Notes: generated from the sequence alone by a model not told the origin. A stretch of 6,716 bases of DNA from an uncultured Ruminococcus sp. (GCA_945876405.1 CAMCOJ010000115.1:1-6716); one strand, 5' to 3'. Shown: positions 1 to 6,195, counted from the stretch's first letter. Numbers and translations: made by a program.

Positions 1-45
1 GATTTCTGCCTGTCTCGTGGGCTCGGAGATGTGTATAAGAGACAG
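1..45. other. Illumina Nextera i7 adapter (assembly artefact)
   Basis: This is not genomic DNA. Positions 27-45 are the Tn5 mosaic end AGATGTGTATAAGAGACAG. They are preceded by GTCTCGTGGGCTCGG (12-26), the Nextera read-2 adapter stem, and by the 8-base index TTCTGCCT (4-11), which matches the index usually called N703. Genomic sequence starts at 46. The reverse complement of the same adapter closes the contig. Open reading frames that start inside it, such as a GTG at 31, gain the false residues MYKRQ. Confidence 0.97.
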
Positions 46-228
46 GCATCACGCAGAGCACTGAGTATTCTGAACAGCGAAGCGATCCTTTCGGACGATG
101 AGGAACTTAAAGGTGCCAGAAAGGTTCTGACAGCTGCTGCGCTTACCTATGTTGCTGCGTTTTTCTCATCGGTTCTTCAGCTCCTGAGACTCCTTATCAT
201 CGTGAACGGAAGAAGGGACAGAAGGTAA
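46..228 (+). CDS. Zinc metallopeptidase, YugP / Zn_peptidase_2 type (C-terminal end only)
   Basis: Only the last 60 residues are present; the 5' part is missing because the contig starts here. The family consists of membrane-bound, HExxH-type zinc peptidases of about 225-235 residues, common in Firmicutes and of poorly defined physiological role. The part seen matches the end of that family: a helix with a DEE sequence, then KVLTAAALTYVAAFFSS and a hydrophobic stretch with QLLRLLIIV, and a basic tail (GRRDRR) before TAA at 226-228. The closing hydrophobic stretch fits the C-terminal membrane helix. The zinc-binding motif lies upstream and cannot be checked. The frame happens to run back into the adapter, so residues before the alanine at 46-48 must be discarded. 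Assignment rests on remembered family sequence, with good confidence because the AAALTYVAA block is distinctive. Confidence 0.8.
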   Translation, partial: ASRRALSILNSEAILSDDEELKGARKVLTAAALTYVAAFFSSVLQLLRLLIIVNGRRDRR

Positions 229-239
229 ATTGATTTATT

Positions 240-280
240 GCAAAAAACAGACTGACGGTTTTCTGTCAGTCTGTTTTTGC
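240..280 (+). terminator. Intrinsic terminator after the peptidase gene
   Basis: A perfect 14-bp stem (243-256 pairing with 265-278, arms AAAAACAGACTGAC and GTCAGTCTGTTTTT) encloses an 8-base loop. The right arm ends in five T. A GC pair outside the arms (240-241 with 279-280) extends the stem past one bulged A. It lies 11 bases after the peptidase stop codon. Because the left arm is A-rich, it could also act on transcripts from the other direction. Confidence 0.9.
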
Positions 281-292
281 GTAAAAATGAAT

Positions 293-424
293 AATACCCG
301 AAAATATGCATTATTTTGAAAAATCAATACCCGAAAATATGCATAATTTTAAAAAAATAATATCCGAAAATATGTATTATTTAAAGAATTCAATATCCTG
401 TTTTATGCATAATACTTGATATAC
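293..424 (+). repeat. 33-bp tandem direct repeats upstream of the DUF4143 ATPase
   Basis: Copies start at 293, 326, 359 and 392, exactly 33 bases apart. Copies 1 and 2 are identical over their first 19 bases. The shared core of copies 1-3 is AATAYCCGAAAATATGYAT followed by WAT, and the remaining 10-12 bases are A/T-rich and variable. Copy 4 is decayed: it keeps AATATCC and ATGCATAAT but has TGTTTT in the middle, and it runs into the -35 box of the following promoter. A further partial match (CGGAAAATATG, 427-437) lies inside that promoter but out of register. The core centre ATGCAT is palindromic. The array looks like a row of binding sites or a regulatory repeat rather than coding DNA. No binding protein can be named from the sequence. 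Confidence 0.85.
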
Positions 425-444
425 TTCGGAAAATATGATAGAAT
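416..444 (+). promoter_or_regulatory. Promoter of the DUF4143 ATPase gene
   Basis: TTGATA (416-421) and TAGAAT (439-444) are separated by 17 bases, a near-consensus vegetative promoter. Transcription would begin near 451, just at the Shine-Dalgarno sequence, giving a leader of only about 16 bases. The -35 box overlaps the decayed fourth copy of the 33-bp repeat, so anything bound to the repeats would touch RNA polymerase. The promoter also rules out the TTG at 416 as a start codon, since it would lie upstream of the transcript. Confidence 0.75.
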
Positions 445-456
445 AATACTGAAGGC

Positions 457-461
457 GAGGG
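457..461 (+). promoter_or_regulatory. Ribosome binding site that fixes the ATPase start
   Basis: GAGGG, within a purine-rich run from 451, lies five bases before ATG 467. No comparable site precedes the longer in-frame TTG start at 416. This selects ATG 467. Confidence 0.8.
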
Positions 462-466
462 ATAGT

Positions 467-1786
467 ATGCTAAAAAGAAAAATGTACGATAAACTGCTTG
501 AATGGAAAAATACGAAAAAGAAAGAATGTCTGCTGTTAAAAGGTGCGCGCCAGGTTGGTAAGACATATCTTGTGCGTCAGTTCGGAAAAAATGAATATGA
601 CAGTTTTATTGAAATAAACTTTCATATGCAGAGCAGTCTTAAAGTGATTTTTGAAGGTGACCGGTCCGCAGAAGAAGTATATAAAAGGATAACCGCAAAT
701 ATACCGGGAGTTAAGCTTGTTCCGGGAAAAACTCTGATTTTTCTTGATGAGATACAGAAGTGCTCAGATGCACGCACAGCATTGAAATTTCTTGCGGAAG
801 ACAACAGATATGATGTTATTGCATCCGGTTCATTGCTTGGCCTTTCCTATGGACAGGATGACGATAGGGAGGTAAAGGAGATAGAGTCCGTTCCGGTTGG
901 ATATGAAAAGCAGGTTATGATGTATTCACTTGATTTTGAAGAGTTTTTATGGTCATATGGATATGGGAACGATACTGTTGACTATCTGAGAAGTTTTTTT
1001 GAGTCCAGGGAAAAAATCCCTTCAGAAATTCTTCAGAGATTCGACAACATACTTCGTGAATATATTATTGTCGGTGGTATGCCGGAAGTCGTTTCAGATT
1101 TTATGGAGTTTAAAGATTTCGGAAGAGTACAGGAGATACAGGATAAAATTCTTGCTTCATACGCAGATGATATTTCTCAGCATGCTAAGGGTGCTGAAAA
1201 AGTCAAGGTAAGAAAATGCTATGACAGTATTCCCCGTCAGCTTGCAAGGGAAAATAAAAAGTTTAAGTATTCCGAAGTAGAGAGCAAGGCTACTGCACGA
1301 AAATTCGGAGACAGCATTCAGTGGCTGCATGATGCAAATATGGCATATATCTGCTGCAACACAAGTATGCCGGTTCTTCCGCTGAAGGCGTATGAAAAGG
1401 AAAATGAGTTTAAGCTCTATATAAACGACACTGGGCTTCTGATGGCACTGTATGGATTTTCAGCAAAACAGGCACTTTTAAACGGAAAACTAAAAGGTCC
1501 GGCAAAGGGCGGAATTTATGAAAATTTTGTTGCTGAAACTCTTGTAAAAAGCGGCTATACCCTTCACTACTATAAACCGGATGATAATTCGGAACTGGAG
1601 TTTGTAATTGAGAAGGACGGCGAAGTTGTGCCGGTAGAAGTGAAAGCAGGAAATACAGCGACAAAATCTCTGAATCAGTTTATAGAAACCTTTGAACCGG
1701 AAGCTGCATATAAAATAATCGGTGGAAATACAGGCCAGACCGATAACAAAATAACGATTCCGCATTTTCTTACGATGTTTATCTGA
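467..1786 (+). CDS. AAA-type ATP-binding protein with C-terminal DUF4143
   Basis: The product has 439 residues from ATG 467, the normal length for this family (COG1373 type). The N-terminal half is a P-loop ATPase: Walker A GARQVGKT at residues 26-33, Walker B LIFLDE at 90-95 and a sensor-like ASGS at 119-122. The GGMPE motif typical of the family is at 203-207. The C-terminal DUF4143 part contains GGIYEN (348-353), ELEFVIE (376-382) and VEVKAG (390-395), an arrangement like a PD-(D/E)XK nuclease fold. The usual EIDF acidic residue is Glu rather than Asp here, so catalysis is uncertain. There is no signal peptide or membrane helix, so the protein is cytoplasmic. Family members are abundant, often in many copies per genome, and their cellular role is largely unknown. 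The gene stands alone between its own promoter and a downstream terminator, behind a 33-bp repeat array. A 17-codon extension to TTG 416 is open but overlaps the promoter and is rejected. Confidence 0.93.
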   Translation: MLKRKMYDKLLEWKNTKKKECLLLKGARQVGKTYLVRQFGKNEYDSFIEINFHMQSSLKVIFEGDRSAEEVYKRITANIPGVKLVPGKTLIFLDEIQKCSDARTALKFLAEDNRYDVIASGSLLGLSYGQDDDREVKEIESVPVGYEKQVMMYSLDFEEFLWSYGYGNDTVDYLRSFFESREKIPSEILQRFDNILREYIIVGGMPEVVSDFMEFKDFGRVQEIQDKILASYADDISQHAKGAEKVKVRKCYDSIPRQLARENKKFKYSEVESKATARKFGDSIQWLHDANMAYICCNTSMPVLPLKAYEKENEFKLYINDTGLLMALYGFSAKQALLNGKLKGPAKGGIYENFVAETLVKSGYTLHYYKPDDNSELEFVIEKDGEVVPVEVKAGNTATKSLNQFIETFEPEAAYKIIGGNTGQTDNKITIPHFLTMFI

Positions 1787-1806
1787 ACGACAGTGAAAGT
1801 TATTGA

Positions 1807-1928
1807 TTAAAAGAATTTTCGGCCTCCTTTTCCTCCCATCATTGACTGAGGTATAGAATCGACCTGAACTCCGTTTACAATAATTGTACCGCCGTTATAC
1901 TGTGCATAACCGTCATAATCAAATGTTG
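1807..1928 (-). pseudogene. C-terminal remnant of a carbohydrate-binding (Cthe_2159-like) protein
   Basis: Reading the minus strand from about 1928 to TAA at 1807-1809 gives about 40 codons. They include FDYDGYAQYNGGTIIVNG, then VQVDSIPQSMMGGKGGRKFF. This looks like the very end of secreted carbohydrate-binding beta-helix proteins of the Cthe_2159 type, which finish with an NGGT-IVNG strand, a QMMGG motif and a Gly-rich tail. The frame has no start codon or ribosome binding site nearby. It runs upstream through a hairpin without further resemblance, and a TAA appears at 1996-1998. I read it as a scrap left by deletion or rearrangement, not an expressed gene. The family call is from memory of the motif and is moderate; that it is former coding sequence is more secure than its identity. 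Confidence 0.55.
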
Positions 1929-1971
1929 AATACTGCACATCTGAATAAAAATCGGATGTGCAGTATTTTTC
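1929..1971 (+). terminator. Hairpin terminator between convergent genes
   Basis: Arms 1929-1944 and 1952-1967 (AATACTGCACATCTGA against TCGGATGTGCAGTATT) form a 16-bp stem with one G-T wobble and a 7-base loop. T continues to 1970. In the plus direction it would end the ATPase transcript, whose stop is 143 bases upstream. On the minus strand it follows the frameshifted CarD-like gene by about 20 bases but lacks a clean T-run, so termination in that direction would be weaker. Confidence 0.8.
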
Positions 1972-1991
1972 TCCACAGACAGGGGAGTATG

Positions 1992-2502
1992 TCAGTTATG
2001 ACAATGTTCTTTTATTCTGTTACTGATAAATGTTTCTGTTTCGTCTATTTCGATTCCAAAGGAAAAAGCAATTTCACTGTGCAGGAGTCTGATTACTGTT
2101 TCAAAGTTGCGTTTATCTTCGTTTAATAACTTGTTTTCCCCTTCCTTCACGTTTGCTTTTTTCATTATAAATTCCGTTCAAAAGAGGTATGATGCTGTTG
2201 TAGTCTCCTTTTTTTACGGCAGACCAAAACACGCATTTAAGATTGCTTCTGTTTCCCGGCCATTCACTTTTAGCATACGGAAATCTGTCGATTAATTCAA
2301 GCAGCTGTTCTTTTGTCAGAATCGGACGAATAGTTTCCTCTATTTTATCTGACAGAACATAATACGTACTCTTTACATCGGTTGGGAACAGAGTACAGTA
2401 CTCCTTTTCACCTGCACCGTCAAAACTTTTTTTCACAACTTCTCCGAACCGGCAAATCTGAAGTCCGTTGTACACAACGTACTGATCTTTATGGTATTTC
2501 AA
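1992..2502 (-). pseudogene. CarD-like transcriptional regulator, frameshifted
   Basis: The first frame runs from TTG 2500-2502 to a stop at 2113-2115 (129 residues). It starts like a CarD/TRCF RNA-polymerase-interaction domain: KDQYVVYNGLQICRF near residues 5-19, a YYVLSDKIEETIRP stretch near 47-60, and a KEQLLELID helix. The last part of the family is found in another frame on the same strand. From about 2144 to TGA 1992-1994 it reads EGENKLLNEDKR, then RLLHSEIAFSFGIEIDETET and FI, the usual CarD-like C-terminus. One surplus base in the run at 2142-2148 explains the break. Removing it gives about 169 residues, normal for clostridial CarD-like proteins, which bind the RNA polymerase beta subunit and adjust promoter opening. 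In the broken form, the last 10 residues (from about residue 120) are out of frame and the C-terminal helices are lost. A strong promoter and ribosome binding site remain, so either the mutation is recent or the extra base is an assembly error. Confidence 0.82.
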
Positions 2503-2511
2503 AATAATACA

Positions 2512-2517
2512 CTCCTC
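2512..2517 (-). promoter_or_regulatory. Ribosome binding site supporting a TTG start
   Basis: On the minus strand GAGGAG lies nine bases before TTG 2500-2502. No ATG lies in a suitable place, so the CarD-like gene starts at TTG, a rarer start that usually lowers expression. Confidence 0.75.
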
Positions 2518-2542
2518 TCAAAGATGGTATACTAACAATTTA

Positions 2543-2572
2543 ATTATATCATTTTTTAAATGATGATTTCAA
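2543..2572 (-). promoter_or_regulatory. Promoter of the CarD-like gene
   Basis: On the minus strand TTGAAA (2567-2572) and TATAAT (2543-2548) are 18 bases apart, and TGA before the -10 box makes it an extended -10. Transcription would start near 2536. The spacer holds a small inverted repeat, ATCATTT/AAATGAT (2549-2565), which could be an operator or chance in AT-rich DNA. The promoter lies between the MATE stop codon and the CarD-like start, so the two genes are separately transcribed. Confidence 0.75.
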
Positions 2573-2619
2573 AGCAACTTTTGCACGAATTTACAGTATG
2601 TATTAATTGTGAAAAATGC

Positions 2620-3861
2620 TCAGTGTTCAGCTGCAACAGCTTCATTCTTATACCATATTTCCCGGAAAAGAATTACTGCAATAACCGACGTCAGCAACTC
2701 AGCAATGGGGAAGGTCATCCACGGAAGCCAGCTAAAGTCTTTATTTGAGCTTGTAATACCAGCAAAAATAATTGCAAACGGAAAAATAAAAACTATCTGC
2801 CGGCAGAACGATATTATCAGTGACTGAATTCCACCGTCCATAGCCTGAAACACACCCTGAAAAGCAATATTGACTCCTGCAAAGACAAAGCATACAGAAA
2901 TGATTCTCATTGCACTTATGCAAAGAGCCTGTGTTTCACCCGAAAGGCCGAAAATTTCAGAGAACGGAACTGCTAAAATCTCAATCAGAACAAATCCTGC
3001 AAGCATAATAACCGCTGTAAAAAGCTGACCAAATTTTACACAGTCACGAATTCTCTTTCTTTTACCCATACCATATGCAAAAGCAGTTATCGGCATGATT
3101 GCATCACGCATTCCGAATGCTGCAAACAGTAAAAACTGCTGAATCTTATAGTAAAGTCCGTATGCAGTAACCATGGATTCGCTTATTCCAGCAAATATGA
3201 GATTAAGTCCGTATGTCATAACTGAGATAAGAGCCTGTGATATTATTGCCGGAAGTCCGATTGAATAAATAGATTTTATTATTACTGCTGACGGCTTGAA
3301 ATAACAAAGTTTATTTCTGATTACAGTATTGACTTTTAAATGAAAAATCAGTGCCAGTATAAAAGAAACTATTTGTCCGGTAACCGTCGCATATGCTGCA
3401 CCTTTTACTCCCATTTCAGGTATTCCAAGCCATCCGTAAATCAGTATCGGATCCAGAACAATATTTGTAACAGCTCCTGAAATTTGTGCAATTGTTGAGT
3501 ATACAGAATGGCCGGTTGACTGAAGCAATTTTTCATATACGGCAAAAAAACACATACCAAATGAAAATATACAGCAAATTCTCAGATAGTCTGTTCCCAT
3601 TTGCGCTATTTCAATATTCTTAGTCTGTGAGTTAATATAAGTGCCTGCACCTGTGATTCCGAAAATCAGAAAAGCAATATAAATTATTAACGCAAGAAGT
3701 AAAGCATTTCCGGCAGCTTTGTCTGCACGTTCATTATCTTTCATACCCAGACTCTTGGCTACAAGTACATTTACTCCTACTCCTGTACCAATCCCAACAG
3801 CTACCATTAAAATCTGCAGCGGGAATGCAAGCGTAAGTCGCCCTTTTTCTTTGCATAACAT
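2620..3861 (-). CDS. MATE family efflux transporter, N-terminally truncated (probable pseudogene)
   Basis: The 413-residue frame is clearly a multidrug and toxic compound extrusion protein, a family of membrane exporters driven by Na+ or H+ gradients. From residue 11 it follows the family: LAFPLQILMVAVG and GTGVGVN (TM2), LDPILIYGWLG near 136-146 (TM5), SIGLPAIISQAL near 200-211 (TM7), and FQGVFQAMDGG near 334-344 (TM10). I count about 11 hydrophobic helices. Full members have 12 and about 440-460 residues. The missing part is the first helix and loop, about 45-50 residues. The first eight residues (MLCKEKGR) do not look like the family. No ribosome binding site precedes ATG 3861. The upstream minus-strand frame is open to about 4005 but encodes nothing MATE-like and overlaps the leader and start of the divergent gene. 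The break with the family lies near 3830-3860. No internal stops are seen, so the loss may be recent. Function as a transporter is unlikely. Confidence 0.85.
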   Translation of the reverse strand: MLCKEKGRLTLAFPLQILMVAVGIGTGVGVNVLVAKSLGMKDNERADKAAGNALLLALIIYIAFLIFGITGAGTYINSQTKNIEIAQMGTDYLRICCIFSFGMCFFAVYEKLLQSTGHSVYSTIAQISGAVTNIVLDPILIYGWLGIPEMGVKGAAYATVTGQIVSFILALIFHLKVNTVIRNKLCYFKPSAVIIKSIYSIGLPAIISQALISVMTYGLNLIFAGISESMVTAYGLYYKIQQFLLFAAFGMRDAIMPITAFAYGMGKRKRIRDCVKFGQLFTAVIMLAGFVLIEILAVPFSEIFGLSGETQALCISAMRIISVCFVFAGVNIAFQGVFQAMDGGIQSLIISFCRQIVFIFPFAIIFAGITSSNKDFSWLPWMTFPIAELLTSVIAVILFREIWYKNEAVAAEH

Positions 3862-3862
3862 C

Positions 3863-3891
3863 TTGAAAGTGAAGCAGATTAATGGTACAAT
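3863..3891 (+). promoter_or_regulatory. Promoter of the leucine-rich-repeat gene
   Basis: TTGAAA (3863-3868) and TACAAT (3886-3891) are separated by 17 bases, close to the vegetative consensus. Transcription would begin near 3898 and leave a leader of about 78 bases. The -35 box lies one base beyond the first codon of the truncated MATE frame, so the rearrangement that removed the MATE 5' end joined it almost directly to this promoter. Confidence 0.75.
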
Positions 3892-3907
3892 ATGATTATC
3901 ACTATTA

Positions 3908-3967
3908 GCCGATATGCACGGAGTGACCGCAGGGAACGGATGTGCAAGGCAATATTTATTGCAGGGA
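3908..3967 (+). promoter_or_regulatory. Possibly structured 5' leader of the leucine-rich-repeat gene
   Basis: Three short complementary pairs are nested: GCC 3908-3910 with GGC 3948-3950, TGCAC 3915-3919 with GTGCA 3942-3946, and CCG 3927-3929 with CGG 3937-3939. A second hairpin, GCAATA/TATTGC (3949-3962), directly abuts the ribosome binding site AGGGA (3963-3967), which is eight bases before ATG 3976. The pairs are short and may be chance. I recognise no known riboswitch class here. Confidence 0.3.
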
Positions 3968-3975
3968 TGTGAATT

Positions 3976-6195
3976 ATGTTTAGTTTTGTGATAAAAGACG
4001 GAGTATTAAAAAAATACAGAGGAAAATCTGAGAATATAACTATTCCAAAGTCAGTCAAATCCATATCTGACAGAGCTTTCTGCGAATGCGAAAATATTAA
4101 AAACGTTACCATACCGGATTCTGTAAATCTCATTGGTAAGATGGCTTTTATGGATTGTAAAAATCTTGAGACCATATCAATACCGGATTCAGTGGAGATT
4201 ATAGGAGACTGGGCTTTTAAAAACTGTACAGCTCTTAAAAATGCAGTTATACCGGCAAATGCAGAACTGTTCGGAAACAGTGCATTTGAAAACTGCAGCA
4301 GTCTTACGACTGTAACAGTTTCAGAAACACCAGCCGAAATACAGAATAAAAAATATTTCTGCGATGAAAAAACAATAGGCAGTAATGCCTTCAGGAACTG
4401 TAAAAGTCTTTGTGAGATAAGAATTCCGGATAATATAAATATCATTGGAGAAGGTGCATTTGCGTATTGTGAGAGCCTTACAGAAATTGAGATACCGGGA
4501 AGTGTAAAGAAAATACAGTCTTCTGCTTTTTCAGGGTGCAGAGCATTGAAAATAATCAGAATGAATTGTCCACTGACAAGTATTCCTTTCAGTATGTTCT
4601 CGGGCTGCAAAAGTCTTACTGATGTTGAAATACCGGATACAGTAACCAGAATAGAGAGCAGAGCATTTATGGGTTGTAGAAGCCTTACTGGTGTGAATAT
4701 TCCGGCGATGACAGAACAGATAGACGCTCTTGCATTTAACGGCTGCTCAGCACTGGAAAATGTAATAATACCGGAGTCAGTTAAGAAAATCGGCAACGGT
4801 GCATTTCAGCACTGCAGCAGTCTGAAAGAGATAAAAATACCGGATTCTGTTGTAAATATGGAAGATGAAGTATTTATCGGCTGCGAAAATCTGACAAAAG
4901 CGGAACTGCCTGATTCAGTAACCAGAATAGGAAATTCATTTTTCAAACACTGTTCTTCTCTTGATGAGATTAAAATACCTGAAACGGTTACAGAGATTGG
5001 GGACAGGGCGTTCGAAAAATGCAGCAGCTTAAAAAATACAGTGATACCGGATTCGGTAAAAAAACTTGGAAGTGACGTATTTAATCTGTGTACAGGTCTT
5101 AAAACAGCACAAATTCCGGATTCACTGGCGGAGACAGGGAGATGGGTATTTGAGGGGTGCTGCTGTACCGTAATTTACAGAAACCACAGGTTTTCCGTAG
5201 AAGAAGTGCACGATGGGCTGTTTAAAGTGATTAACAGCATTTCTTCAGGTATCCCGTTAAATGTCAGTCTTGTAAATACAGTTCAGATGAGAAGAGTGAA
5301 ACTTTTTTTTCTGATGCAGCTTTGCAGACAGGGTGATGAGGAATGTATTTCTTATGTAAAAGAAAATTTATCTGAATTGCTCCGGGTTTCTGTTGATGAA
5401 AACAGTACAGAAGAACTTGAAGAATTTAAAGAAAATCATTTTTTTGAAGAACTGGGAACAGATGGTCTTAACAATCTGATAATTTATGCAATTGAAAATC
5501 AGTCGGTTACCTATTCTGTTGTATGCTGGCTTCTGTCACTAAAGGATGAAACAAGCGGATTTACTCTTTTCGAAATTGATGACTTCATAGAGGCTTCGGA
5601 AGGAAGAAGTGTAGCATCAGCACATATACTCGAATACAGAAACAGGCATTTTACAACAGAACAGATTGAAGAGTATGAAAAAGATAAAAGCGAAAAGGAG
5701 CTCGGCATTAAAGAACGTACAGAAGCTGACTGGAGAAGAATATTTGATTTTACATTAAAATACGGCGAAGTAATTATAGACGGTTACAAGGGCAGGAAAA
5801 CAGAGATGATAATTCCTGATATGATCTGCGGCAAACCGGTAACAGCAATTGCGGACGATGCATTTTACTGTGAGGAAAATACAAATAATCAGGAAACTGT
5901 TCTGAAAGCAGAATCAGTGGTGTTCGGAGCACATGTCAGAAAGATTGGTAAAAATGCATTTAAAAACTGCAAAAATCTTACCAGAGTAAAAACCTCAGAT
6001 GAGCTGATCAGTATAGGAAACAGTGCCTTTGAAGAATGCACACAGCTGAAGGAGTTTAATATACCGAAATCAGTCTGCCACATAGGAGCAAGGGCATTCT
6101 ATAACTGCCGGAAACTTGAAACGGAAATTCCGGCTGCCATCAGAAATATCAGTGAAGATACATTTTACGGAGTTAAAACGACAGTAAAAAAATAA
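3976..6195 (+). CDS. BspA-type leucine-rich-repeat protein (LRR_5), no signal peptide
   Basis: The product has 739 residues. Residues 1-397 hold about 16 repeats of the Treponema/BspA type, 23 residues each, with the pattern IPDSVxxIGxxAFxxCxxLxxI. Residues 398-600 are non-repetitive and mostly helical by eye (LSELLRVSVDENSTEELEEF near 465-484, DWRRIFDF near 585-592). Residues 607-731 carry four to five more, less regular repeats. The protein starts MFSFVIKDGVLKKY, with no signal peptide, membrane helix, sorting motif or dockerin, so unlike surface BspA it should be cytoplasmic. Such repeats form curved solenoids that usually bind other proteins; no partner can be named. Almost every repeat has Cys at the same place, a buried cysteine ladder. 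Repeat 4 carries an insertion (about 114-134), and repeat 7 (195-217) lacks the IPxSV motif. ATG 3976 is chosen because AGGGA lies eight bases upstream. No clear terminator follows. The gene is divergent from the truncated MATE gene. Confidence 0.92.
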   Translation: MFSFVIKDGVLKKYRGKSENITIPKSVKSISDRAFCECENIKNVTIPDSVNLIGKMAFMDCKNLETISIPDSVEIIGDWAFKNCTALKNAVIPANAELFGNSAFENCSSLTTVTVSETPAEIQNKKYFCDEKTIGSNAFRNCKSLCEIRIPDNINIIGEGAFAYCESLTEIEIPGSVKKIQSSAFSGCRALKIIRMNCPLTSIPFSMFSGCKSLTDVEIPDTVTRIESRAFMGCRSLTGVNIPAMTEQIDALAFNGCSALENVIIPESVKKIGNGAFQHCSSLKEIKIPDSVVNMEDEVFIGCENLTKAELPDSVTRIGNSFFKHCSSLDEIKIPETVTEIGDRAFEKCSSLKNTVIPDSVKKLGSDVFNLCTGLKTAQIPDSLAETGRWVFEGCCCTVIYRNHRFSVEEVHDGLFKVINSISSGIPLNVSLVNTVQMRRVKLFFLMQLCRQGDEECISYVKENLSELLRVSVDENSTEELEEFKENHFFEELGTDGLNNLIIYAIENQSVTYSVVCWLLSLKDETSGFTLFEIDDFIEASEGRSVASAHILEYRNRHFTTEQIEEYEKDKSEKELGIKERTEADWRRIFDFTLKYGEVIIDGYKGRKTEMIIPDMICGKPVTAIADDAFYCEENTNNQETVLKAESVVFGAHVRKIGKNAFKNCKNLTRVKTSDELISIGNSAFEECTQLKEFNIPKSVCHIGARAFYNCRKLETEIPAAIRNISEDTFYGVKTTVKK
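4033..5163 (+). repeat. 69-bp coding repeats, N-terminal LRR block
   Basis: About 16 degenerate copies of a 69-base unit encode the 23-residue leucine-rich repeats. Recurrent DNA words such as ATACCGGATTC and GCATTT mark each unit. The copies differ enough that recombination-driven length change is not obvious. Antisense open frames in this stretch are by-products of the repeat. Confidence 0.85.
5794..6168 (+). repeat. C-terminal LRR block
   Basis: Four to five further repeats at residues 607-731, with the signatures AFKNCKNLTRV, AFEECTQLKEF and AFYNCRKLE. They are separated from the first block by about 200 helical residues. The first (DDAFYCEENTNNQE) has an insertion and the last (DTFYGV) lacks the Cys. 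Confidence 0.75.

Noticed and set aside
293..424. CRISPR array
   Set aside because: The 33-base units follow one another directly, and the variable parts are low-complexity A/T rather than unique spacers. There are no cas genes.
293..424. Repeat peptide with an 11-codon period (NTRKYA-like) encoded by the direct repeats
   Set aside because: The frame contains several stop codons and has no start or ribosome binding site, and copy 4 does not keep the peptide.
1884..2126. 80-codon open frame on the plus strand
   Set aside because: It overlaps the terminator hairpin and the frameshifted end of the CarD-like gene, and has no ribosome binding site or family resemblance.
2138..2148. Programmed ribosomal frameshift in the CarD-like gene
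   Set aside because: There is no convincing slippery site or downstream stimulatory structure, and family members are encoded in one frame. A mutation or sequencing error is simpler.
3862..4005. Extension of the MATE frame upstream to recover the missing N-terminus
   Set aside because: The frame is open but encodes no hydrophobic helix or MATE motif and overlaps the promoter, leader and start of the divergent gene.
3879..4796. 305-codon open frame on the minus strand
   Set aside because: It is antisense to the LRR repeats. Its repetitive make-up (VRLLQ and similar words) mirrors the plus-strand repeat, and it resembles no family.
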